From Schizophyllum amplum (taxonomy: Eukaryota; Basidiomycota; Agaricomycetes; Agaricales; Schizophyllaceae): DNA of 64,000 nt. Shown here one piece after another: positions 34,418 through 44,723 of the stretch. Position 1 is the stretch's first letter; each line of letters starts with the position of its first letter. The position numbers and the translations under genes are program-made. The notes beneath the pieces were generated by a model. The model did no database searches and had not been told where the DNA came from. It was given only the letters and a program-made list of their open reading frames with translations. Where the stretch lies: positions 475,829 to 539,828 of the forward strand of contig VDMD01000019.1 of assembly GCA_007026445.1 (NCBI GenBank). The letters are read 5' to 3'.

Positions 34418-34427
34418 TTATATAAGG
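34418..34427 (+). promoter_or_regulatory. TATA box of SSP-3
   Basis: TTATATAAGG about 90-95 bp before the SSP-3 ATG. Confidence 0.5.
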
Positions 34428-34514
34428 CTGAACAAAAGACTCTTCACTTCATTCCCTTTCGTCCTCCGCACACCAGTCTTCACCGCATTACATAGTCCTC
34501 TTTGCACCTTCCCG

Positions 34515-35282
34515 ATGTCTCCCAGCACCTCCGCTATCATCTCTGTGTTCTCGCTTGGCCTCGCCGCGCTGTCTGGTGTTGTCGCACAGGACACCCTGCC
34601 GTACAACTTCACCCTCGCCGCCCTCAACGTGACGGAGCCGAACGCCAACAGCACCGGCGCGCCGCTCGTGCTCGCCACCTCTGGTACGCCGCGCCGTTGT
34701 TGTGCGCCGCTCGCGCGCTGACCGTTTGCATGTTTTTGCAGGTGCCCTGCCTGGTCTCCGCTCGTATGTCACTGCAGTGAGTCCGATGCGCTTTACGACT
34801 TCAGTCGTCCGGCTGAAACATTAGTGTTGCAGACATATGCCAGTGCCGGCTTCACCGGCTGGTCTGAGCTCGGCCTCGAGGGTGGCGTCTTGAACGCATA
34901 CTACCAGGACGAATTGAAGTACGTGTTCATCAGGTTCTGCGTCGTACTATGGCTCTAATGCGTATGTCCACAGCGTCGCGAATGCGACCATCATCGAGAG
35001 CGGCAGCTGGATGGCATACGTCACGGGCGATGTGGACGTTTCAGGGGAGCAGTACTCGGTCGTTGGTGAGTATCGCGCGTGCTTCCATGCTTGGGGGCAT
35101 TGACTGATTGTCGATACACAGAGTCGGAAGGGGCCGAGTATGGCAAGCTCGCGGTTAACGGGGACGCTGACTCGTGGTCATTATGCCCGCATAGCTTCGG
35201 GCAGCCGAAGATGGCGGTGATGTACGAGGCTACGGAGCGGTTCTGCTACGCCGTGACGCTGCAGGTTGTGCCGCTCGAATAG
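34515..35282 (+). CDS. Small secreted protein SSP-3
   Basis: Signal peptide MSPSTSAIISVFSLGLAALS, then QDTLPYNFTLAALNVTEPN. The spliced product is about 180 residues: GFTGWSELGLEGGVLNAYY, SWMAYVTGDVDVSGEQYSVV, and last exon ESEGAEYGKLAVNGDADSWS, LCP, ERFCYAVTLQVVPLE. Introns fall at the same positions as in SSP-2, and the frame is intact. Expression is plausible from the conserved TATA box and leader. The family is unrecognised. Confidence 0.8.
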
Positions 35283-35744
35283 AGCACGGAAGGAAGGTTC
35301 GAGCGATAAATGCCTCAGTGCTTGGGACTTCGATGGGCTGGACATAGCGACCTTCTCTCTCATATGTTCGGACTCCATGTCGGTGGTACAGTATCATCAT
35401 ACTGTCTAATCGAGCAGCTTTGAGCTTTGCGCACTACTTAGACATTCTGCTCAGGATGACCACTACGAAGGTTTTCACCGTCAATCTCGTCACTAGAAGA
35501 AGGCGGTTGTGTCGTCTCGAGTGTCAAATATGTCGAATAGATGGAAAAAATGAGGGTGGCAGGTTTACGGTGACCAACTCGCCGCTCGGTGACTCACACC
35601 AATGTTCGACGGACAAATCGGTCCGATGACCCGAAGCGGGAGCGGCCGTCGGATGGCGTGGTCATTGTTCTCTTTCTAGTCCTCGTTCCTGCTCCCATTC
35701 TTCAACTCAATCATCACCTCAGAGGCGCCAGAAGAAGAGCCAGG
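35283..35744. other. Intergenic, promoter of the CUE gene
   Basis: SSP-3 3' flank and upstream region of the next gene. No element recognised. Confidence 0.4.
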
Positions 35745-36809
35745 ATGAGCGAGGTCGTGAACGTAATCGTCGCGTTCGCCGTCGTGGTCATGATCTTCCG
35801 CTGGGTGACGAGCCCAGGTGCGTGCCTCGCAGCGCGCACGCTTGCCTACGCTCACCTCGCATTCGCGCGCAGGGACCGATGCGGCGGCGTCCTCGTCTGG
35901 AGGCCCGTCCCCCCAAGCCGCCCTGGGCTTCCGGCCGAAGAACGTGACGCAGGCGATGGTGCGTGGTCAACCGCCATGCCGACCTCGGGACGCGTGCGCT
36001 GACATAGATGCCAGGTGGACCAAGTATTGGCGATGTTCCCCGACATGCCACCGTGCGTGCGCTGTGCTATGAGAATCTCTGTCTCCCTCGGATTGATAGG
36101 CATCTAGAGACAACGTCCGGTTCGACCTCCTGCGTACCGGTAGCGTCGAACTCACCACGAACAAGATCTTAGAGCGCGGATTCCTCGAGCCGGTACGTCG
36201 TATCGTCAGACGCATCCTCACTGGGCAGCACACGCCTCCTTTGTGCCCCATCCATAACTCGTGGTTCCCCGCATCTCATTCCTTGAGCCCCTCTCCCTCT
36301 CACCATGTTCGCCACATCCAACCGCTCACCACTCACGCCCCCCATAGCCACCTCAGAGCTACTACACTTTGTATCCGCGACAAGACGTCCCACGCCCCGC
36401 ACAGTCCGGCGCCCGGACGACCGGCGCTGCGACACGGCCACCTACCAACCTGATCGCACGATACCACCTCGAGAAGCGCGTCTCGGATACGACTGTCCCG
36501 CTAGACACCGACGCTGGGGGTAAAGCCGCGTGGGAGGAGTCCGCGGAGAAGCGGGAGGCGAGTTTGAAGGAGCGCAAGGCGCAGATGATTTTGGCGGCGA
36601 GGCAGTGAGTGTTTTTGTGCTGTTCTGGATCGGGAGTCGATTGTGGATGGCGATGAGGCGGTTGTAGATGGCTATGAGGCGGTTGTAGATGACTATGAGG
36701 CGGTCGTGGTCTGGAGATGGGCCATATGCTGGCGGCGGGCTACATGCTGACTGACGGGCCCCTGTACAGACGACTGTTGGCGACGCAGAAGGCGAAGGAG
36801 GCGTCATAG
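35745..36809 (+). CDS. CUE-domain membrane protein, Cue1-like
   Basis: Probable ER-membrane factor that recruits a ubiquitin-conjugating enzyme for ER-associated degradation, by analogy with yeast Cue1. N-terminus MSEVVNVIVAFAVVVMIFRW is a single membrane segment. Exons then give a short disordered linker, NVTQAMVDQVLAMFPDMPP (the MFP motif of CUE domains) and DNVRFDLLRTGSVELTTNKI followed by LERGFLEP. A C-terminal helical part reads AAWEESAEKREASLKERKAQ and, in the last exon, RLLATQKAKEAS. This resembles the E2-binding region of Cue1, but that part is inference. Five introns, all GT-AG, restore a single frame of about 190 residues. The last intron contains a 21-bp tandem repeat. Confidence 0.8.
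36638..36706 (+). repeat. 21-bp tandem repeat inside the last CUE-gene intron
   Basis: Three copies of CGGTTGTAGATGGCTATGAGG (first copy CGATTGTGG...GCGATGAGG) plus a partial fourth. Lies wholly in the intron. Confidence 0.85.
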
Positions 36810-37334
36810 ATGAGCGGGTAGGCGGCGGTGTGCTACTAGGTGGCGGAGGATGAGCGGTTGGCACGGTATTGTATACGGGGCGGTTGGCACTAGCATGTTG
36901 AAAATATTGAAGGTACTGCAACAATGAGATCATGAGTGCGATCAACAATTTTGCTTCGCTGCCGGCTGTGGCAACATGCTGACCACGAGTATTGTTCTCT
37001 GACCGCCTGCGGCCGACGTCCTGCGCCATTGCTCTCCAAGTCTTGAATCTCTCGTTCTTGTGGTATACAGACGTAGGACCCTTTCTTCCTGTCGAGGTGG
37101 ACGGCTCCCGGGCTCGCAGTCTTCCATGCGTACTTACTTGATGAACAAACAAACCGCGCATAGATCCCCAGATTCTCGTCATAAGCACTTCCACAACTGC
37201 TAAATATAACAGACCTAGCTATCCATAATAAATTGGAAGCTAACTACCCACCAAGTGAAGTACAGTCCTTGTAATACAGAAAAAAAAACGAGCCAGCTCA
37301 TGCATACACACATCATCATCATCGTATTCCTGCT
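36810..37334. other. Intergenic, nothing recognised
   Basis: Between convergent 3' ends; a short ATC microsatellite near 37310-37322. Confidence 0.4.
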
Positions 37335-38339
37335 TCAATCGATATGCATGACTTCGCTTGGTTCGTCCAACATCGGAAGCTCCTCTATGCGCCCCAAATA
37401 CTCGCGCACCATATTCCCTTCATCCCCGATGAGATCCTCGTCCATAACACCCTCAGGATCTGCCCACGTCGAGTACGGAAAATACATGCCCTTGCAAACA
37501 GAGTCGCGCGGAAGCGAGCGCGGCTTCGGGCGAATGATAACATCCTCGTCGGGTGCACCGTTCCCGCGGCGCTCTCCGACCTTCGCGCCTCGGTCCGCAG
37601 GGTTGTAAAGCGGGCGTCCGGCGCGAAGTTCAGGAGCAATCGCAAGGAATCGGCTCCTCCATCCGTCGTAGTCAGGCGTCTCTTGAAAGCCTAAAGCGCG
37701 AGTATAGTCGACAAACTCCCCAAAGACGGGGTCGTAGCCGCTGCAAAGCGCGGCGCCACTCCATGTCTGCTTGATTGCAAAAACCTCTGAGAGACCGACA
37801 TCGTACCAAGGTAAGCCATCGCAAAGAAGGGCGGCGATTGAATACGCGAGAGACTCCATGTCGTCCCGACGGGATGGACCTTGGCAGAGCATGTAAGTGG
37901 CCGGAACGTCACGACCGTGAAAAAAGTGCGCTCACTGTGATGCAGGTGCACATTAAGGCTGACGAAAGCTCTGGTTCCGTTGACACGAGTCGTTGTCGTT
38001 GGCTCCACGTGCTTGAGGGTACTGGGATCACGGTAGACCTTTGCTAGGCCAAAATCGACGAGCTTGATCAGCCCCGATGCTGGATTTAGGTCGAAGAGAA
38101 AATTAAATGGCTTGACGTCGCAATGCACGATGTGCTGCGAGTGCACATATTCAAGAGCGTCCATCTGTGGATAAAGGGGCTTTGATGACGGGGCTGGCGA
38201 TATGGGATGACCGGCTTACCATCTGGCAGGCCAGTGCGACAAGGTTCGGCATGGTCAGTCCTTCGGGGTCTCCCAAAACACTGTCGATGTCGGCGCCCAA
38301 CATCTCGGGCCGAGAGCCATATACTCGAAGCAGTTGGAT

Positions 38340-38372
38340 CACTGTGAAACTCAAACAGGGTCGCGATCACCC
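38340..38372 (+). repeat. Left terminal inverted repeat of the CACTA-like element
   Basis: 33 bp, CACTGTGAAACTC... ending GATCACCC; 3 mismatches to the other end. Confidence 0.85.
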
Positions 38373-40070
38373 AACACATCACCCTTCTGTAGGGTAGCTT
38401 TAGCCCACCTATGTGGTTATTGTAACCCATGAATGGTTATTCAATAACCCAAGATGCTTAGGGTGACATTCACCCTTTTTATTCCTGCAATCACCCTCCT
38501 CCTCGGCAGCGTTGTAATGGGTGATAGTAACCCTACCATTGGGTCAGTGGGTCCTTTCGACTACTGTTTGGGGTGGATGTAACCTTCCTATCGGGTTCTT
38601 CACTGGTAAATCAGATTGGTAGAAAAGCAAAATAATATATTGCAGGTATCTACTATCTAGTGCTACTAATGAATAGTACATGAATCAACATACACGAATC
38701 GACTGCCTAAGAACGCCGTAGGTACTGGACATACAGGTCAACCGGCGTGGGATACAAACCTACCGTTCGGGGCTTTACTGCGTGGGAGAGAGGCAGTAGA
38801 CGGAGGGATAGGCTGAAGAAACAGCACTACATGGTGCGAAGGGTCAATGCTGAGTCAAACATCAAGGGGAAAAAACTCACCAAACGAACAGTGATAGTGC
38901 AATGGAACCCGAATATAGCTGGTCAGTGCAGGAAATACCGACAAGCAATGGCTCTCCTACAAGTCGATGAGCAACGATATCCAGACATGAGAAGAAAACA
39001 TACCTAGATGAAGGCCCGCGGTCTTCAGCGACCACGTCGACGCCTCCGAAGACTGCGCGCGGGCATATTCGGCGGTAGGGGTGGGAGTGCACAAGCATGA
39101 TGGAGGAAGACAGGTTCGGTACGAACGGCCGCTACGGCTGCCGGGGCTGTCAGGTCTGGAAGGGAAAAATTTGGCTGCCACACACCTGTAGACACCACCG
39201 CGCATCCGCGGCCGACTTGATGTCCTCCGAGCGCACCGCGTCAAGACCCTGCCCTAGCCACGTTTCCACTTCGTCTGTAAAAGTTATTCATTGCCTATAA
39301 AGCGCGTGCTTCGCCAGCGGGGGGGAGGGGGGGAGGAGGCTTGCGCGGCGTCTTGTTGCCCGTCGCGATGTGAGTCACGACGGCGGCGGGCAACATCCGA
39401 CCTCAGCACTGAGAGCAGAGCGAGACATCAAAGGGGCATTGTAGGAGTGGGTCGGAGGGGACGCGGACGGGGTTGCTGAGGCGCTGAGGGTGGGCGTGAA
39501 GGCAGCGTGAAGGTAAGCAGCAAGGCAAGCCCGACATGTGCCGAGGACATCAACAAATAATCACGAAGACGCAGCCAAACAACGATGATCACGTGCATTC
39601 GAACTTAGCGGAATCGCGACCTGATCGCGACGCTCCCGGCCTAACTTCAGTTACTGTTGGGCGGCGCACGGCGGCGCAGTGGTTTGTGCCTTCGCGCAAG
39701 TTATGAGATATCTAGTGAGAGCAGTATAGACCACTTATTTGACATTCGCCCCGCTCTGCCAGACTGGCTCGCTATGAGGTACCGCCCGCTACACGGTTAG
39801 GCCTCATCTTTGGAGACCCAGTCTCGCTATTTATTGGCACCATGATAACCAGTAGCACATATACACTTGCCAAGACCTCACACAAATGTCCTGCATCCCT
39901 TCAGGCTGCACGAGTGAGCGCGGATCATGGTCACCCTTTGTTGAGGGGTCATATGTAACCCTATCCTAAATATCCTGAATATTTCCCGAATCGCCTATTT
40001 CCAGTAGGGTTATGCTATGACCCGAGAGTGACCCAAAAATTGGGTTAAGGGTCGCGATCACCCCGACATA

Positions 40071-40103
40071 GGGTGATCGCAACCCTGTTCGAGTTTCCCA
40101 GTG
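40071..40103 (-). repeat. Right terminal inverted repeat of the CACTA-like element
   Basis: 33 bp, CACTGGGAAACTC... ending GATCACCC on the minus strand. Its inner part also pairs with 40049-40063 to form a 15-bp-armed hairpin (GGGTCGCGATCACCC and GGGTGATCGCAACCC). Confidence 0.85.
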
Positions 40104-40445
40104 GATCTTCCGTAAGCAAAAACCTCAGGAATACTGGGATGGCCTGGTCGACACAAATCGGAGTCAGTCGATCCGCAGAGCGCGAATAGTACAAGACGGG
40201 CGACGCACCCTTGAGCGCCACTAAGGTGCACGCTTCGTGGCGCAGCATAGGATTCTTGATTGCGGGCGCCCATAGACTCTTCTTCACTGCGACAACTCGA
40301 TCCTCTGGATCGCTCGTTATCCGTCCAGTGTAAACTCGCCCTGGCACATGAGTATGGTGAGGCCTCCGTGCTGTACACTCCAGTCTCCGAGACAGGGCTT
40401 ACCGCAGGCGCCGAAGGCAATCAGCTCATCAATTTTCACGCGCAT

Positions 40446-42729
40446 CCTTCGACGGACGCTGACAACTCAGTCGAACCGTGTAATGAATGGCAGTCAAGGA
40501 AAGCAAGTGTATAGGCTATAGTACACGGCTTAGTCACCGTAACCTTCGAATAACGGCCGTCACACCTCAAATGGATGCCAGAGACCTGTCTTTGTCGCAA
40601 GCGCAGCACCCAGCGAGAGCAACAACTTTCCCGGAAGTGACTTGCGAAAATGTCAAGAAGAGGTCGAGAGAAGGTCGAGAGAAGGTCGAGAAAAAGAGAT
40701 TGCGTGACGGCTTTCAGTCCGATCAGCGTAAACCATTACCACTAGAGGAAGCGCCGGCTGCGCACGGCATATACCTTGCTTGCCCTCACAGCCACAGTAC
40801 TGTAGGTCTTCATGGTCACCTTAGTGCGCCCCCTATACTCCCTTCTGTCAAGCAGCCAGTCATCCCCAAATGACGTGATATTCAAGAAGCCGTGCACCCT
40901 TCGCCGGGTGAGGTGGGATCTCACAACAGTCCATAAGAGATGATACAAGTTGGCACGTAAGCGTCTGTAATCATACTCTACAGATGTCAGTGTTAGGCGG
41001 AATTCAATGCTTTCTCCTGCCCCATACTCCCCAGGTCCTCCCCAGGTCCTCCCTCAGCTGCGTCACGCGTGTTGCACCACTGGCCACGGGTCACGCATTT
41101 GCATGAACCTCCGCCCATTCAAGCGCTCCTTGGTCAGCACAACGCGCGCCAGCAGACACGCATCCATGCGCTGGGCAATCGCCGTGCACGCCATAACGCC
41201 TGTCGCTCCTGACAAGCCCGTGGTGCGTATATCTACAGGGCAGAGTCAGTGAGCGCGTTAGCCGCGGGGCCGTCGTTAGCAGCGCATGCGCAGTGCTCTC
41301 CCGAGACGCGTCCGCGACAGCTGCAGCGCACCATTATAGTCCCATTCGCGCTTGAACAGCACAATTTGAGCTCCGGCTTTCTGGTGGCAGTGCTATTCAC
41401 CCACGAATCTGAGAAACACGGCAAGGGTGCTCCGAGAGAGGTGAAGGCCATAGGGATGGAGGGAGATCCGAGAGTCGGGTGGAGGGAACGGGGGAGGAGC
41501 AAAGGGACAGACGAACAAGACAGCAAGGGCGAGCCAGGGCAAGCGGGAACCCGACGGGCGTCCCGTCATGAGTGTACGTGCGACCATGGGGCGCGGGCCG
41601 GCAAGGACGTAGGGGCGTATCGTACAGCGGCTGAGAGCGTCGGTGCCATTATGTGTGAAGAGGAAGAGCCGGTGAGAGAGGGGAGGCTGAGGAGGGGAGA
41701 TGCGTGCTACAGCATCTGCAAAGAAGGAGGGGACGTGCAAAGATATTATGGAAAAGTAGTTACTTACATCTATGGGTTGCGATTGACGTCCATTGTGAAT
41801 GAAAATGACGCGGTGGATATGCCTTTGTAGTGGCTGAGCGGCACGCGCGGCTCCATCCGAGGGCTTCGTCCATGCGTTGCATCTCCTTTACCTCGACAGT
41901 TTTTTAAATCTGATACGGATGCGACACCGTCGTTACCATGGTTTGCGCCTGCCACTCCCACCGCAACTGCACCAGCGCTGCCAGCATATTACCGTCGTCT
42001 GAGTCTCGCCGCCCTAGGAGCTATCGCGCTAGCTTCGCACTCAGTTTCAACGTCGAGTCATGCGTATAGCGTGCGCTCCGAGTGCCTGCTAGGGAGCGAC
42101 TGCGTACGGGGCCTGCTGAGCATAGGGTTTGTTGGGGGTGATGGAATCGTTGAAGAAGTTTCCAGACGGGGAGGGATGGGAAGGACGCGCGCTGCGCGGG
42201 CTTGACAGTCCTCCGTCCTGTGGCGTATTCAGCGCTGACCTGCCTCAAAGCACCGGACGCGTCTTGGAGGCGCGAGACGAAGCAGAGAGGGAGGAGAGTC
42301 CATGGCACTACGGGTGACGTGAGTAGAGGCGGAAGCGTAAGTACGAGGGCGTGAGGGTGGTAAGCAGGTGGCAAGTACGAGACGCTGAAGGAGTATTAGA
42401 CCAAACACTGGTGGGGACGGTGCAGATGACGAGGGATGGGAAGGACACCGCGCATTGCGCGACATTCTCCCGTCCTGTGGCACATCCAGCACGAGAATCC
42501 AAGTCAATATATATAATGTCATTCAACACGGGCATCAGAAGCAGACAGGGCGGCAGCAGGACAGAGCAGATCGCAGAGCAGTCGAACAAATAGCGAAAGA
42601 ACAGGTGCGTGCCGGGACCTGGGCGGGACTCGAATGGCAGCCCATCCGCAGGATGTATGACTCATTGTTTGGCCTTGTGGACGAAAAAAGACAGATAATT
42701 ATGGGGGAGGAGAGACCTTGCAAGCAAGG
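40446..42729. other. 2.3 kb gene-poor region
   Basis: No gene recognised. Holds an 11-bp tandem repeat (GAGAAGGTCGA, about 3 copies, 40660-40692) and a diverged direct duplication of about 65 bp (GAGGGATGGGAAGGAC ... CCGTCCTGTGGC at about 42170-42232 and 42431-42481). A 193-codon open frame at 41249 (+) has no domain and is doubted. Confidence 0.4.
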
Positions 42730-43520
42730 TAATATACGGAAGAAAGCCTACCAAGTTCCCACGCCACCCGCATATTTGCGTAGCCTTAGGAGTCGCGCCA
42801 AGTGGATTAGCCACAATGTCCCACCACAAGACTGAGTGTCAGTGACGTCCGAAGCAACGCAGACGATGGCAAGCTCTTCCTGTTGTTTTGAGGCAATCAC
42901 TGGCCCCGATTGGGCAGACTGATTTCTGCAGGGCATCCACTGGTCAGTAATACAGTGCAAGATGGTTCAGAAAATGTACGTACATCGAAAGTACGTCGAG
43001 CGCGCCCTCCCCCACGCGTACCACCAACGAACGCCTTGGCAGCACGCCAAACCTGGCGACAAAGCGCCACCTCACGCCACCTGTGACTTCCCACCATCTG
43101 GTGTTTAGCGAAGCAAAGTCGAATGTTTTGAATAAGCGACATTCGTGCGATTGTTGACATGATGAAGGTTAGCAACACCCGTGAACATATCCACTCATGC
43201 AGCTTCCACCCGCTCCCCCGAATCGACCGACCGCCGGTGGTGACTCCATCATTCGTCCACGCACGTCGCGTCGCGCAGTCCTGCGCAATTTGCGCGTCTA
43301 GGGTACATACCCCGCTGTGCCCGCGCATTGACGACCTTGTCCACGATCTGTGCAGTGAGACTCGGGGTGCCGCTGCAGAGTGAGGATGTGGATGGAGTGG
43401 GTCGGCGTCCGCGTACTTCACCATGCCGTGGTTGCAACAGATGAACGTGGAACGAAGGAGCTCGAAGCCGGGCACGACATCGGGGACGTGATCGCGATGC
43501 ACTGGCAACGAGGTGAAGGG
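42730..43520 (-). pseudogene. GATase relic 3, inverted, with copied 3' flank
   Basis: Minus-strand copy of the last GATase exon and about 700 bp of its 3' flank (compare plus 27975-29000). Readable pieces: HRDHVPDVVPGFELL, NHGMVKYADADP, ATRRAWTNDGVT, GSGWKLHEW. Frame breaks occur after YADADP, and the catalytic His/Glu motif is out of frame. The downstream part keeps ARMSLIQ and AFVGGTRGGG, matching 28565-28700. No GATase 5' exons are present. Confidence 0.7.
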
Positions 43521-43719
43521 ATGGAGGTTTTAAAAAGGGGTTGCGCGGCTGGAGGTAGCAGGGCGTCCTGGGCTGGTCGCTGCGTATATTCATCTGCATT
43601 GGATTCCCCGAGGCCCGTCCGCTTCACCTAAAAGCTCAGAAGTTCGGCGGTACAATTATGCAATCAACATGCTTTATTGGAACAAGTGCCCATACATTCA
43701 ATGACCGGTCCCGAGGGAA

Positions 43720-44107
43720 GGATGAGTCGTGACAGACACAGAGACTTGTTTTCGGAGGCTGGAGGAAGGACACAAGAGAGTCTAGGAGAGTGTGTCACTC
43801 ACGGGGACGCTTTCCATCACGTGACAAATGTTGGAAATGCGATCCCGACCTCGCGTCCCGCTGGAAATCTCGGGGCCGAAGGTGTTCAAGCACGCATCGA
43901 AGATGGAGCAGACACCTTGCAGACACCCGCTCGGGTCTGCTGACCCGGGCTTTGAGTTGAGCAGATCCGAGCCCCGAAGATAGAGTCGACGGCGGTGACG
44001 TTCCTCGAGGATTCAGGGAGCGGTAGAATGGTCGGGAAAAGCCTGGCGATGGAGAAACGGCAGGCCAAGGACAGTCGAGCGTCCCGGAGAGACTTAGAAA
44101 GATTCAA
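43720..44107 (-). CDS. Possible Cys-rich small protein, frame uncertain
   Basis: Minus-strand reading gives a coding-like string in two frames: NVTAVDSIFGARICST in one, then PGSADPSGCLQGVC, SIFDACLNTFGPEISSG and RISNICHVMESVP in another, ending at a GTGAGT donor. Cys spacing and third-base C bias look like a secreted protein, but no confident start or family was found, and a one- or two-base correction would be needed. Treat as a candidate only. Confidence 0.25.
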
Positions 44108-44723
44108 TAAGCCTCGGCGTGGCTTAGGGCAGATACATGAGCATTAACATCGGCGGAAGAGGGGAGCAGGCAGGAGGACTGAGCATCCGAGGAACGACAG
44201 GCTGGTGCGCATGCGGTGGGTCTTTCTATAGGACGGGGTGTGCTGTCAGCGCGGGCAGTCTGGCGAGGAAGCTCACTGGGCGGAAGACAATACCGCTGGG
44301 TATCTTGAGCCGAGTTCTCGTGGGTATGGGAGCGCAGGAGGTGCGGCGTTATGCCACCCAGCGCCTTGCGGCCTGCCAGAGAGCACCGTTGGCGTTCGGT
44401 GTCCATATCCTCGGCAGAAGCCTAGCTTTCTGCTTGGACCATCAGGTCTATTCATTCTCCTCGTAGAATAAATCGAGGGCCGTGTAGTTATCGCGAGGCG
44501 GCCGGGTGGTCCCCATGCATGCGCCGTCCGACTCGAAGTTCAATCTTGTTGTGACGCGTCAGGAACAGAAGCGGAACGGGAGCACGTGTCTCCCGTGCTT
44601 GATTGGGCCAGCGGAGTTCGAAGTGTGAACCAGTTCGTTCGGACGTTCACCCTAAAGACCACGGGCCCTGGACACGGCGCCTGCTCGCCCAGCTCTCCCT
44701 CCCGTCTTTTCTCTCCCGCCACC
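44108..44723. other. Upstream region of the anchored coiled-coil gene
   Basis: No gene recognised. Ends with an optimal start context GCCACCATGG at 44720-44727. Confidence 0.4.

Larger units (their letters stand above)
38340..40103. mobile_element. Non-autonomous CACTA (EnSpm)-like DNA transposon, 1,764 bp
   Basis: The termini are inverted repeats of 33 bp with 30 matches: 38340 CACTGTGAAACTCAAACAGG... and, on the other strand from 40103, CACTGGGAAACTCGAACAGG.... Both ends begin CACTG. The element is flanked by a 3-bp direct repeat GAT (38337-38339 and 40104-40106). The intact kinase copies contain no such sequence at this position. CACTA/G ends and a 3-bp target duplication are diagnostic of the CACTA superfamily. 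Subterminal regions carry many GGGTGAT/GGGTNAC motifs in both orientations, also typical. No transposase domain is visible in the interior, whose frames are short, so the element probably moves in trans. Confidence 0.85.
37335..40445 (-). pseudogene. CK1-like kinase, copy B, disrupted by a transposon
   Basis: Minus-strand copy of the kinase at 29276. 5' part (40445 down to 40104): MRVKIDELIAFGACG, GRVYTGRITSDPEDR, VVAVKKSLWAP, IPEVFAYGRS. 3' part (38339 down to 37335): FEYMALG-like region, GADIDSVLGDPEGLTMPNLV, HIVHCDVKPFNFLFD, LVDFGLAKVYRD, RRDDMESLAYSIAALLCDG and C-terminus EVMHID. Both parts keep open exons and splice sites. The only clear lesion is the 1,764-bp element at 38340-40103, inserted in the exon just after the GRS codons. 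The gene was therefore probably functional until a recent insertion. Confidence 0.85.

Noticed and set aside
41249..41830. 193-codon plus-strand frame
   Set aside because: No domain, no signal, composition unlike neighbouring genes, and overlaps an equally plausible minus frame.
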